From Halocafeteria seosinensis (taxonomy: Eukaryota > Sar > Bigyra > Bicosoecida), in NCBI GenBank assembly GCA_001687465.1, contig LVLI01000201.1, positions 79,667 to 143,666 on the forward strand: DNA of 64,000 bases, in the 5' to 3' direction. The notes beneath the pieces are model-generated. The model was not told the DNA's origin and made no database searches. It saw only the letters and a list, made by a program, of their open reading frames with translations. Below, in pieces: positions 53,901 through 63,954 of this stretch (position 1 is its first letter; each line of letters starts with the position of its first letter). The position numbers were made by a program, and so were the translations under genes.

Positions 53901-55803
53901 GCGGAACGGAAAACGACGTGCGTCTATTCGCCGTAAATCGATATCGAAAGGGAAGAGTGCGCCCACAAAGAAGAACGGGTCGACAAAGAACGGAGGCACT
54001 GACAGTGATGATCCTAGCGTTCGTGCTGCTCAGAGAGCTTTGAGCATCTACAATCAGTCGACCAAACCGATGATGGAGCTGTTCCGATCGAAAGGCGCAG
54101 TATTGGAACTTGATGCCCGGAAAAGCAAGGAGGCTCTCTGCCGAGAGGCTGGGGCTGCGTTTCAGCCAAAAATCATCTCTGTTCTTGGTGGTCCTGCTTG
54201 TGGAAAGAGTACGCAAAGTGCGCGTATTGCGTCCTCGTATGGATATTCGCATTTGTCAGTGGGCGATCTTCTGCGGGCCGAAATCGCTTGTGACACATAC
54301 CAAGGGAAATACATCAAGTCCTTCGTGGAAAAGGGGCAGCTCGTTCCAACGAAAACAGTTTTGGATGTGCTAATGCGCGCTCTTCATAACAGCCATTTTC
54401 GTACGTTTGTGATCGACGGCTTCCCAAGGGCGATGGATCAAGTAGACGAGTTCGAGTCTCGGGTAGGTGTTCCTAGCGTTGTGCTGTACCTCGATTGCTC
54501 AGACGATGAGATGCGGGAAAGGTACAATCAGAAAAATCCAGACATGGAAAACTTTTCACGTGAAATGGAGGGCTTCCAACAAGGAACTGTGGCAGTAATC
54601 GACCATTATGCTCGCACAGGCAGAGTTGTCAACATCGACGGCACGCCCGATGAAGATACCGTGTTCAAAGCTCTAAAGCCTTATGCGTCGCCAAATATTG
54701 TGTTCGTACTGGGTGGTCCAGGCAGTGGAAAGGGTACACAGTGTGCAAAACTTGCTGAAGAGATGGGATATTTGCATTTATCGGTTGGCGACATCATGCA
54801 CTCTGAGATCGCTCTTGGCACTACCGTGGCCAGGGAGATTAAGGAGATTGTGGAGAGTGGCGACCTTGCTCCTGCAGAAGCTACTGTTCAGTTGGTGCAA
54901 CGAGCTATTACCGGGTCCCGAAGCGACAGGGTCTTGGTCGATGGGTTCCCTCGAGACATGCATGAACTAGAAGCCTTTGAAAGAGTTGCGTCTGAGCCGC
55001 GTGCAGTTCTGCACCTGACTTGCTCTGATGATGTGATGAAGAACAGGGTTCTTTCGAAAGCGAAGCAGTTAAAACGTGCCGATGATACCGAAGAAGCTAT
55101 TGACAAAAGAATACAGAAATACCATGAAGAAACAATTCCTGTTGTCGATAGCCTCAACTCCAGAGGACTTTTGAAAGAGGTTTCTGCGGAGACGGTTCCG
55201 GAGGAAGTATACAGAGGAGTCCGCAAAGCATTCCAACCAGAACTTATCGTCTTGTTAGGCGCCTCTGGATCTGGGCGTGGTACATTTTCATCTATTGCAG
55301 GGAAGAAACTTGGCTATCACCGTCTGCGGGTTACGTATTTGTTGAAGGAAGAAGCTGAGCTGGGCAGTGATTCGCCTTACAGTGAGGATATTAAACTGTC
55401 GTTCGAAACGAACCGAACTGCTCCTCTGGAAGCTACAATATATGTGATTAACAAAGCGATCCAGCGATGCCACGCGCAGCGCTTTATCTTAGACGGATTC
55501 CCACGTGTAGTATCGGAGGGGTTCCCTTCTGCGCAAGACATGGTTTTCGCACTGGAATCCGAAGTAGGCAGAATAAGGGGAGCGGTAGTCCTTGACTTGC
55601 CCTTTGAAGAGAGGAAAACGCGTCTAAGTGGCGAACAGATCACACGAGGTGTGGAAAAACAATTAAAAGACTCAGTCGACACATTCAACCGCGAAAAGCT
55701 ACCAGTAACGAACTTCTTTGCAAAACTTGGAAAGTTATGCAATATCGATGCTTCCTCTACACCGGAAGATGTCTACGAGCAAGCCAAACCATTTATCGAA
55801 TAG
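50992..55803 (+). CDS. Giant NDK3-Dpy30-AK5 fusion, probable axonemal nucleotide kinase
   Basis: One intronless frame of 1603 aa. Residues ~43-230 form an NDK domain (AMIKPDAC ... NAVHGSDS, catalytic His212) with an acidic Glu-rich insert at ~68-90. Residues ~231-373 form a degenerate NDK-like unit lacking the NxxHGSD active site. Residues ~374-507 form a second intact NDK (LALIKPG, NATHGSDS, His489). Residues ~534-577 resemble a Dpy-30/RIIa dimerisation helix pair (IGAIRWLGRWFLDHNP). Five adenylate-kinase repeats follow, with P-loops GAPGAGKGT (~661), GGPCTGKS (~842), GGPACGKST (~1065), GGPGSGKGT (~1240) and GASGSGRGT (~1422). Repeats 1, 3 and 4 keep the DGFPR lid signature; 2 and 5 are altered. 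NDK-Dpy30-AK architectures are typical of ciliary proteins (NME5, AK7/8, radial-spoke and central-pair factors), so local ATP/GTP regeneration in a flagellum is the likely role. The stop is 35 bp from that of CSN2. Confidence 0.9.
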   Translation: MSGEGEEEGGGGPKTYKGPDVPYGGSIWFPQLTSGDQEATNTQWTLAMIKPDACGRPWQDNFMVPNEPEEGEEEEGGEEEEEGQGAQKEPFIEKPETRAPDKSREIVKRIETEGFKVVRQNFVSLSLDEAKRFYRQHEGKPFYQRLVNFMSSGQTWVMVLEKENAIEDFRTLMGPTDPEKAKEQDQEAHPLNDEHWSLRSLFGTDNTQNAVHGSDSAFSAAREIHYFFPESSRFQRTALLLSPSLTQEKESVGAIEEELQGEGYWIVAKKSVEFTQHSLGKLLDTKSTLQSEATLQCFTGGESTVFIVEKSDAIPDLFLKVGPSSVAEAKVGAPESLRSRYAESDDDVRLFAAARDETVEFIINSVFKGKLPVEHTLALIKPGTSDTYYRNIIREIKDAKFSILSEKRLKLTLEEAEEFYKEHQHRYFYPRLTSYMSSGDTVALLLSKPAAIQCWREMSGPTDPELARREAPRSMRARFGLDGTRNATHGSDSPATAYREIQFFFPEYGLFPVPEDQKAKEFIRNTSVGSRFVLGKGLVPDTLHTVVTRGLVELAKSKPSGIGAIRWLGRWFLDHNPKKGCSTGQMEDFDTAQETPVVEETAHEEEFAKAAPMESAGVEEVGETKEEEKQESVAEEKEVSVEPIVWRNHMTSKPVIVFVLGAPGAGKGTQCEKICEAFNYVHLSTGDLLREEINSGSELGQEIEATTKAGQLVSTNVVLALLRKAMLSSNCPRFLIDGFPRSDEQVSQFERMAGSPSFVLEFTASEEEIKERIQKRGEESGRADDNIESLEKRLQTFRDVSKNVIDIYRKLCLVRTVDSTNKDVEQVFRSAAQYFRPYLVSTLGGPCTGKSHVSVSLARELGYEYLDVEELVHRSPGPDESTDSVRSLVSTALSKGDIVPDEHVCQLIQGEIYEKNPLGRFLLDNYPRTNSQREALASQLQDPDFILHLRRLPEKVMLRRKVNKEKNNLKRNGKRRASIRRKSISKGKSAPTKKNGSTKNGGTDSDDPSVRAAQRALSIYNQSTKPMMELFRSKGAVLELDARKSKEALCREAGAAFQPKIISVLGGPACGKSTQSARIASSYGYSHLSVGDLLRAEIACDTYQGKYIKSFVEKGQLVPTKTVLDVLMRALHNSHFRTFVIDGFPRAMDQVDEFESRVGVPSVVLYLDCSDDEMRERYNQKNPDMENFSREMEGFQQGTVAVIDHYARTGRVVNIDGTPDEDTVFKALKPYASPNIVFVLGGPGSGKGTQCAKLAEEMGYLHLSVGDIMHSEIALGTTVAREIKEIVESGDLAPAEATVQLVQRAITGSRSDRVLVDGFPRDMHELEAFERVASEPRAVLHLTCSDDVMKNRVLSKAKQLKRADDTEEAIDKRIQKYHEETIPVVDSLNSRGLLKEVSAETVPEEVYRGVRKAFQPELIVLLGASGSGRGTFSSIAGKKLGYHRLRVTYLLKEEAELGSDSPYSEDIKLSFETNRTAPLEATIYVINKAIQRCHAQRFILDGFPRVVSEGFPSAQDMVFALESEVGRIRGAVVLDLPFEERKTRLSGEQITRGVEKQLKDSVDTFNREKLPVTNFFAKLGKLCNIDASSTPEDVYEQAKPFIE

Positions 55804-55838
55804 TTGCAAGTGCATTTTTTCGACTAAAAATAAACACG

Positions 55839-58057
55839 CTACTTCGCCTTTAGACGATCATCTAAGTTCCTCTCCAAAGCAGCTAGCGCGTTCGTCCAGT
55901 TCTTGAGGTTACCGTACAGTCCTGCCTCATCGCTCGATCGGCCTTTATCGACCCGGAGGACGCCGGCCTTTTGATCGAGACGCGCAGATAGTTTCCCATC
56001 CAGGATCAGCTTAACAAGGAGTTTTTCAACTTCGGAAGTGGTCACCTGTCACAAATAGATCACCAGTAAAGCGGTAGGTTTCCAGTCAGAGCCGGGATGC
56101 CGAACACATACCTTCAGCCGTTTTGCAAGAAACGACAAATTAACGGATACGTAAGGGGTAATGATTTTCCGAAGGACTTGAGAACGGAAATTATAGAGAA
56201 GGGGAGTGAAGTATCTGCGAGGCGGAGACACCTTATAAACGGTAACAAGACTGGATGTTTCGAAGAGCGCATACCGCTGGATGAAATTGTCACTCAGGAT
56301 CCTAGCCTTAGGGTCATTTAGAATGCTCTCGAATCTCTCAACGTCTTGCGTTTCGTAGGCCTTCCTTAGGTTTACCATGGCAACTATTTCAGGATGAGAC
56401 TCGAACCTGTGTTTCGTCAGGAAAATCAACAGTGGGTCGCATAAGAACTGTACTGGAAAGATGTCATGGGATACATACTGTTTTGCCTCCTGGGAATCAA
56501 AAGGATCAATGTTCGATCCTGCTACCATGTTAGCGAGGACCTTATACCTGCAGTAGTATCCAGAATTTCATTCAGGATGGAAAACGGCGGAAACATAATT
56601 TGTGAGTAGAGACATACTTCAAGCACATTACAGCCTTATGCTGCTCGCCAGCATCCATGTAGAAACGCATTGCATCGAAAAATTGTTCGTCCGCTTGTGT
56701 CCAGTTGCTTGCCGCCATGTGCATTCTCCCAAAGACCTCATATATACCCCTGCATACGCTCGTAGTATGATATACAGGAAACAAACGTCACCACTGCATA
56801 ACATAAAACTCACCCAAGGGTGCGCGAGTCTGGTATCGCGCTCTTCAATCCCATCACTTTTTCGTAATACTTCTCCAAGTCCCCATGCTCATTCGATGCC
56901 GTTGCAATGTGGATACGTAGTGCGTACACTTCTACTAGCTTTGTACTCTTTGCCGGGTCATCTTCTCCAGTTTCTGTTTTGAGTGAGTTATGGAGTTCTT
57001 TTGCAATCTCTTGAGCGTTTTCGTATTCTTCGGAATTCAAGTATGTCTTCGCAAGCCGAAGTTGGGTGGCAAACCATAGGCTCTCATTGCCACTTGATTT
57101 TAACGATTCAATTGTTTTCCTATACATCTGTTTTTCAAGATGTGACGTAGGACACGATAAAACGCTGACACTGCGTTCTTGTCAGTACTTTACGTACTTC
57201 AGCAGACGTCTCAAAATCCCCGCTATCTTCCACCACTTTTAGCACCCGGTTGACTGCCTCTTCGGCTTGGTTGCTAGTGACTTTGGTGGTGTGTAAGTAT
57301 GAGAGTAATTCTGTACAAACATGCCACATCATTGTTATACGTATGTATAACACACGTATGTATAACACAGTAAGGCTAAACAAAAAAGGTGGTACGTACG
57401 GTCGAAATTGCTTCGCATATTTTGCTTATTTCCCAATGCACATTGTAGTATAATTGCATCTGTTAAAGCCGGAAACGATCTGTATAGTCACAAACAATGA
57501 AAACGCTCTTCGAACTTGCGTATATGCATTTCCACCACAAAAATGGCAATGGTACGAACCTCTCCGTCTTGACTTCCTTGCCCTTTTCTGCTAAAGTCTT
57601 TTCTAAATTAATTACTTCTTGGAATTTTTCCAGAGCCTCTTTTTTATTTCCACTGTCTCTCGCTTCTGCATTTCGCCACCAAATCCGAGGGAACTTTGAT
57701 TGCTACAAAGTGCACCACATGCGCTATTCTATGAAGTTGGCGAATCCACCAAAACGTGGTCTGAATAACGAGATATTGCGTGCTGAGGACACGTACCTTC
57801 GGCTTCGTAAAAAGTGTTTTCGACAGTGATTAGGTCGTCATCTTCTTCCTCCATTCCCAGTCCTCCAGAGTCGTCCGACCCATACCTGCGGCATAGCATT
57901 CGATAGAAAATTGAATGAACTTTCTAATTATGCGAATGAACGTCTAGTGTAAGCCAGAGAAAGCAATGAAATTCGGTGCAACCATGAAGTTTTCTGCCAC
58001 ATACTCGATGAGGTCGTCATCATCTTCATACTCGTACTCCTCTCCAGATTCCGACAT
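55839..58057 (-). CDS. CSN2: COP9 signalosome subunit 2 (PCI-domain protein)
   Basis: From 58057 down, 11 exons: 58005-58057, 57797-57885, 57560-57665, 57400-57479, 57198-57310, 56814-57127, 56618-56749, 56475-56547, 56275-56399, 56112-56214, 55839-56045; 464 aa. The acidic N-terminus (YEYEDDDDLI) and NTFYEAEEARDSGNKKEALE match CSN2. TPR-like helices follow (ESLWFATQLRLAKTYLNSEE, KLVEVYALRIHI), then the invariant CLKYKVLANM and DPFDSQEAKQY motifs. The PCI domain ends in a winged helix (NFRSQVLRKIITPYVSVNLS, EVEKLLVKLILDGKLSARLD). Several acceptors were fixed by the homology (for example TTCGAG at 56400-56405 on the minus strand), so two or three boundaries may shift slightly. CSN2 is the cullin-contacting subunit of the deneddylase complex; the proteasome lid paralogue Rpn6 is excluded by the DPFDSQEAK motif. 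Confidence 0.92.
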
Positions 58058-58695
58058 TTTCTCTTGACGAGTGTTTTTGCTGGGCGTTTCACTAGCAACT
58101 CATACACACAGACACAATCGTGGACAGACAGACTTCCTCGAGTAAGTACCTTGAAGTCGTGGCACCCCAACTTCACAACAGACCCCCAGCCGACGTCGTC
58201 CCGACGAGTCGACGACCCCGTATCCTAAGAAGAAGACTCTTAAAAGATCTTGAGCATTTCTCTGACGACTACCTAAGGACTTGTCCCTTGCAGCGATACT
58301 ACTGGACGACGCTTAAAATACCGCTATGTAGCAGGGTTGTGGTGTCTCATACGGCATCCGAGAACGTGTATAAACATACAAGCACTGGTCTCGTGGTTTC
58401 ACTAAACCGTTTCAGTGTCAGAGCAAAAAGCCTTTAGATACGCGAGGTATCAATCAACACTCTTGGGTTATCATGTAACGACAGCAGTTCGACCATCATC
58501 TGTTTTCGACAACGGTTCCGTATCATGTATATTCTGAATAAGAAATGTTGGGTACACACTTGGTGGCGGTCAACAATTGTTCGATTTGTTTCTTCCACCG
58601 AAATTACAGGAATTAACCATCCGCAACACCCAAATGTGTAGCTCCCTGTTCGAGTAGTATTGACACCTAAAATTTACTTCCGTCCTCGACCTATC
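58058..58695. other. Spacer between CSN2 start and LAMMER kinase 3' end
   Basis: About 640 bp. It holds the CSN2 promoter (with CCCCAACTTCACAAC near 58167-58181). A 105-codon plus-strand frame at 58120-58437 is Arg-rich and has no family features; I do not call it a gene. Confidence 0.4.
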
Positions 58696-60739
58696 TCAAC
58701 TCATCACCGCCGTTCTAGACCGCGAGCAACCAGGACCCTCTTGGTATCTCGTACGTGGGGATCCATATCGCACTTGAGGACTTGAGTATCTTCCCCGTGA
58801 CTTTGACGATTTTTCATCTAACCACCCGTGATTCCGGGCCATTCTTGAGGCAGCAGTCGCAGCATTCCTTGCGTATATCGCAGAGCGTGGTGGCTCGCCC
58901 CCATTATCAGTTGTGTGATTTCGTGGTGGGCTGTGACTCCACGACCGCTCTTTCTGCTTATGTTCAAATCGCGATCTATCAGATTTCCCTGAAGACTCGC
59001 TCCTCGACCGGCTCTGTGTTTTGGAACGACTGGGGCTCCTTTTCTTGCTTCTCTCTCTTGAGCTCCGGACAGACTCTCGGGGACTTGCGGACGGGCGATG
59101 GTTTGAAAACTTGCTATAACTTGGGCCGGAGTTATCCCTCCTGCCATTCCCGCGATTCGATGCAATAAGAGATTCGGGAACTGGGGGAGTCTTATAGTCG
59201 CGCACTTTGGTGAAAAACTTATGATTCAACGCTTCTGCTGCAGTAATCCTCTTCTTCGGGTCAAATTCAAGCATTCTCCGAATCAGGTCCAAGAACACTT
59301 CATCCCTTGGAGAGATGATCTCCTCTAGGCGTCGCTGCTTCTGTACAAATTTGACCGAGGACTGGCGGGTGCTAGACGTAGGGAAACGGACATTGCCTCG
59401 GGAGTCAAAGTATTTTCGAGATGCTTTTGTATCAGCTAACGCTAGACTTTTGGGAAACGGACCCAGTACCTTCTCCATGAGCGCCAAATGTTCTAAGCTA
59501 TCACGCTGCATGACATGGAGCGCGCGTAAAGGGATAACGTGAATGATTCTTTGCCGCAGGCAAAGGTGAAGCGACTTACCGTTTGGAACAATAGGTTGCC
59601 GGTATACATTTCCATCAGGATGCACCCAAGTGACCAAATATCGGACGGCGTACTCCAGCCAACGCCCAATGTAACTTCAGGAGCGCGGTATTGGCGTGTG
59701 TTGATAAGCGATGTCTTTTCCTTTTCCTTGACATACGTCGCGCCACCAAAGTCAATTACTGCAGGGACAACACATATTGAACATACCTGCCAGACCAATG
59801 CTAATCTAGGGACTTACGCTTTGCCGCCGTAGAGGCTGGTGCCAGCACTGATGCCTTGTTCTCGTCACAGGTTGCGCGTCTTGTCCTTCGTAGGGGCTCT
59901 CGAGAGACCAGGAGAATATTCTCCGGCTTCAGATCGGTGTGTATCAGTTTCATCGCGTGAAGGAACGCGACTGCAGTTGTTGTCTGGTCGGCAAAAGCTT
60001 GCACACAGTAGAGCGGTAGCGGGTGGAAATCATTTTTCTTAATATACTCATAGACACTTAATCCCAGGGCTTCAAAGACCATGCATAAGTGTCCTCTCCA
60101 CTCAAACTCGCCATAAAATCGAATGCACAGAGACCTGCCATCCGGGTCCTTCGCATTCACATCGCGTAAAATATCAGCCTCTACTTTGGCCGAATCAATA
60201 TATTTCTGGATTTTGCGTATCACTTTAATGGCAACGTGCGTATCACTCTCTAAATCATAGCAATGGAGCACACGTCCGAATGTCCCAACGCCTGATTCAG
60301 AGACCACCTTGTATCGATTCCGTATTATATCCCCCGCTTTGCCTTTGTAATGCCCTTCACTATCGTCACCTCCACCTCCTCCGGAAGAAGAGGAACCATC
60401 TTGATCACCCTTTTTATGCTTATGAGAGGATGAAGAGGAAGCCTCACTTCCATGACGCCTTCGACGCTTTTTCGTTCGTCGTTTGGACGATTTTGACGAC
60501 GATCGAGAGGACCTTTCGCCCCCATAATTGTTCTTCCCCTTTCGAGAAGGACTCTTGCGTTTGCGCTCTTCTTGATAATGCTGATGGCGATGATATACAG
60601 GAGCGCCACGATTTCCCCCTCCAGCGACATGATGAGGGGGGTAAACGCCCCTCGTGTATTGTCCATTCCCCACCATTTTAGGCCGGTATCGACTTCCACG
60701 GGTGGACGAGGAGTAATAGGTGCTTCCCCCGTCACTCAT
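58696..60739 (-). CDS. LAMMER/CLK-family dual-specificity protein kinase
   Basis: From 60739 down, three exons: 59818-60739, 59580-59758, 58696-59505; 636 aa. The N-terminal ~140 residues are Ser/Arg/Lys-rich ([19 protein letters not shown]), as in nuclear-speckle CLKs. The kinase domain starts [20 protein letters not shown], with VAIKVIRK (Lys172), the CLK-specific [11 protein letters not shown] (residues 267-274), [19 protein letters not shown] and [16 protein letters not shown]. The signature EHLAMMER is changed to EHLALMEK, then VLGPFP follows as usual. The C-terminal ~130 residues are a second RS-rich tail ([17 protein letters not shown]), unusual in that most CLKs carry it only N-terminally. 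The inferred role is phosphorylation of SR splicing factors. The 5' flank carries ACTTCAACTTGGCGTCGC (60813-60830). Confidence 0.93.
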
Positions 60740-62237
60740 TATACCTTCTCTCCGTTTATGTAGCGCGCATACACACTTTAGATGTCCCCCAGCATCAGAG
60801 CCAAAGTGGCAGACTTCAACTTGGCGTCGCTCTTGCTCTATTGAGATACAAGCACTGCCAGTTCACAGGTGGAAGGCATGACTATCTATCTTATCTATCC
60901 TACGAGCTCTTGGTAATATTTTGTGGAGACAATGCCCTGGCCAGCACCACAGCAGAGCGAGAGACACACGTCAATCATTTGTGAGACTTTGCAGCGAAAC
61001 ATTCTGAATTTCTGGAAGAAAGTGTCTCAGTTCCATATACGAGAGACGTGTGACGAAGCGTCTTTTATCTTCTTTTTGCACTGTTTGCATGCAAGACAAA
61101 TAAATGAGTAACAGAAGATTAAAAAAAAAAGAGAAGTCAGCAGCACCTGGGCTTCCCGAGTGGTCCCCCACCTCAGTACTGACCAGGCCTAACGCAGCTT
61201 AACTAACGGAGTTCTGATGGGAGTCCGGTGTACTCTACGTAGTATGGCCGCTGACAATTGAGAGGGTCGACAATCATGTATTTATAGAGAAGCTAGTCAT
61301 TAGACTTCAGTCAGTATTGAAGACACCAACAATGTCTCACACAACGCACTCACCCCTCAGGCTCATCAGTGTGATTTCTTCTGGTTGCTAACACGCTCTA
61401 CAGTGTATTATTTGCAGTCTGGTATTTATTTGCCAAGCGCCCAACTCCACAAACTCGCACCTGCTATGACTTCGGACAATGAAGGGGCATTACTGTGATG
61501 TGCCCAATTTTATGTACACTGTACTGTAATCGGTATGTGACTCGGGCCTAAGTGTCGCTGTGCTGCATGCACGCCCAGCAGATGTCTGAGATGAGGCAAT
61601 CCATAGCGCGGAGGCACATCATATCACATACCATCCCTGCTCTGAAAGGTCTTCATACATGTACTATCCACTGACTATGCATAGGCTCCATACCATAACG
61701 GTATAAGTACAACATCATAGAAATGGCTCATGGAAGTACAACGTCCGTAGCATGTTTATGACGAGCAATCCTGTACGTCTGGGAAAGCAGGTTGTCGGGA
61801 TTCATCTGAACATGGGCTGCGAGATCGCGAGCTTGCCCGACGATGAGTTGAAGATGCAGTACGGGTACGCGGGAAAGAGCCGGTGAAGTTGCGATGCCGG
61901 TGCGCAACACTTTTTGTTCCATTACACAACAGCCGCACAAGTTCCGAGCCAGAAATCTCAAATATCGGAATAACGGAGACAATTGGGGATGATCATTGAT
62001 CACATCGTTGCGACCTGGTGGCACTACAAACTTTCCAAAGGTGTGTTGGTTCGACAATGTAGGACTTCAATTTGCTGCCGACTCGGCACGGGCGACTCGG
62101 CTCGCACGGATGTTCGTATCATTGCATGATTGGTCTGTTTCTCTTAGTGGAAGTTCTTACTCAGCAAGAGCACTGACTGAATCGTGGAGCCGTTTTGACG
62201 GAGGAACGTGAGATCAAGCGAGCGATACAGATCGATC
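60740..62237. other. Long intergenic region
   Basis: About 1.5 kb between divergent starts. A run of A occurs near 61120-61130. Small frames on both strands lack family features. No repeat or RNA gene is recognised. Confidence 0.4.
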
Positions 62238-62681
62238 ATGGTGTCGCAAACGCGTCCTGGGCAAAGGAACTACCCAAAGGGGCCTTCCAGGGGGGAACAG
62301 CACATCGTCTTTCTCGGTTCGATAATGGCAATGTGCTTCTCCATTGGGAGTGCTACGCAGTGTCGTGTCGAATACAAAAATGTCACAGCATATGCGGGTG
62401 AGACATGCTATCTTGATACAAAAACTGTCTCTGCATTGAATGCTGTTAACGTACAAGAAGGGGGACGCCTGATTTTCACCGGACCGGTTGGCGAATCCAC
62501 GTCATTCTCGCTCTCTGAGGCTGCAGTCTCTGGTGTGATTGAGACACAAGGTATGCCAATTTGCTGTACTGGTTAATAGAAATGCTGTGCCTTTTATGTT
62601 TCTTTACCTGCAAGACGCTTCTGTTGCGCAGGTTTATCCAGTGTGTCCTTCAAATTCGAAGCTGTTGAACTCAAAATGAAG
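62238..62681 (+). CDS. 5' exons of a secreted protein, 3' part not found
   Basis: Exons 62238-62550 and 62632-62681 are joined in frame by an 81-nt intron with GTATGC donor and GCAG acceptor, and a GTACGC donor follows at 62682. The product begins MVSQTRPGQRNYPKG, then a signal-peptide-like hydrophobic core (IVFLGSIMAMCFSIGSATQC) and beta-strand-rich sequence (EGGRLIFTGPVGESTSFSLS). This resembles the N-terminal part of large glycine-rich extracellular proteins like the one on the opposite strand. No further plus-strand exon is visible, because the sequence beyond 62682 is strongly coding on the minus strand. It is either a broken gene or a short transcript overlapping the minus gene. Confidence 0.4.
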
Positions 62682-63954
62682 GTACGCACCACCTTTCCCT
62701 CCTCCGTAATTGTCATCTCGGCCATGAGCACACCCACCACTACCCATCTCGCTAGGTAGGAACACGTCTCCGTACGCGAGCATTCCGTTTTCCTTCTTCA
62801 CGAACGTTTCCACGTCTTCTGGACTTCCCAGACCACCGTAGGAAGCACCACGGTGCGAGTTTGTGTTCGGACTTCCCGGTCCGCTACAACTTGGGTAGCC
62901 CTTCCCAATGCCTTCAAGCTGACACCCCTCACTGACATAAAACCGTGAGGACAACAGCTCAATACGGCCAAAGAGAGACATGGTAGCAGCATCCAAGAGC
63001 GTTAGCATCGAACGCGCTGTCAAATTCGAATGATACAAATTCAATTTCCCGTTCCCACTGAGGGTCAACGAAGTTAAGTCGAACGGATCGTAACCTGTCG
63101 ATTTGGTCCGATCAATGGTCATCTCAGCGTTCCATGAGACACTAAGGTCTTTCAAACCACGCCATTGCCCTTTCACGACTATAGGCACAGATTTCACCGT
63201 TACCACGGACGGAGTTACAAACTCACCTTCCGGTTTGACATCGATTCCCACCGACGTCAACGCCAGTCCAACCTGATCGAGGTGATAGGTCCCCACGCTC
63301 ATCCGCATAAATACTGAGTCAGTTTGCTCATACAAACGTGCATACGTAAAGCCGTGCTTTAGTTCACTCGAGGACGCAGGAGTTGCAGGAATGGATGTGT
63401 CAATAGATGTGGTGCCGAGCAAACCACTTTGGCCATCGACTATGGTCCATTTTGAGCTCGTATCACCGGAAAGGTGCCCTATCGAGAAAATGGATCTGTT
63501 GGCTGCTGTCATCTCGGTCAAATACCATCGGAGACCACCCCGTCGCACAAGTCGAACCGACTCAAAATGCAAAGACTCTTCAGGCTGGATCAATACAGCT
63601 TCCAAAGGGGTATCCAAGTTATTCTGCCCATTGTCTACAATCAAATGACTGGACGCGTTCTCCCCGCATTCGTGATAAAATGTGCCAGGACCGGAGTGTG
63701 TAAAAGAAGTAGGGTCCTCAGGACTTGACGTGTACGATACACCACCAAACGCTTCCACTGTGAAGACATCTAAACCATGATCATCGATCACGCTGTCACA
63801 ATACATTGCTACGCGACCTCCACCACCACCCAAACCATCATGTGAGTGACTTCTAACTCGACCTCCCATTCCTCCATTCACTTTGATCCGGCCAAAACTG
63901 TCTTTCAGTTGTCCAGTGCGAAACAGTAGGGCGCCTCCTGATCCTCCACCAGGC
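62634..63954 (-). CDS. Glycine-rich, probably extracellular beta-repeat protein (partial, 5' end off window)
   Basis: An open minus-strand frame of ~440 codons ends at 62634; at its high end a TACAG acceptor at 63955-63959 suggests the exon begins at 63954, with earlier exons beyond the window. The sequence has glycine-rich turns (RPGGGSGGALLF, VNGGMGG, GLGGGGGRVAMYC, GASYGGLGS, NYGGGKGGAY). These are separated by beta-rich stretches (TVVKSVPIVV-like, LDLSVSWNAEMTI-like, LTLSGNGKLNLYHSN). This pattern occurs in very large surface or cell-wall proteins of algae and other protists. Several cysteines fit an extracellular location. No enzymatic motif is seen. The last 48 bp overlap the second exon of the plus-strand gene, so one of the two 3' boundaries may be wrong. 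Confidence 0.6.

Noticed and set aside
58120-58437. 105-codon plus-strand frame between CSN2 and the kinase
   Set aside because: It is Arg-rich with no conserved features or splice signals, and it overlaps the CSN2 promoter.
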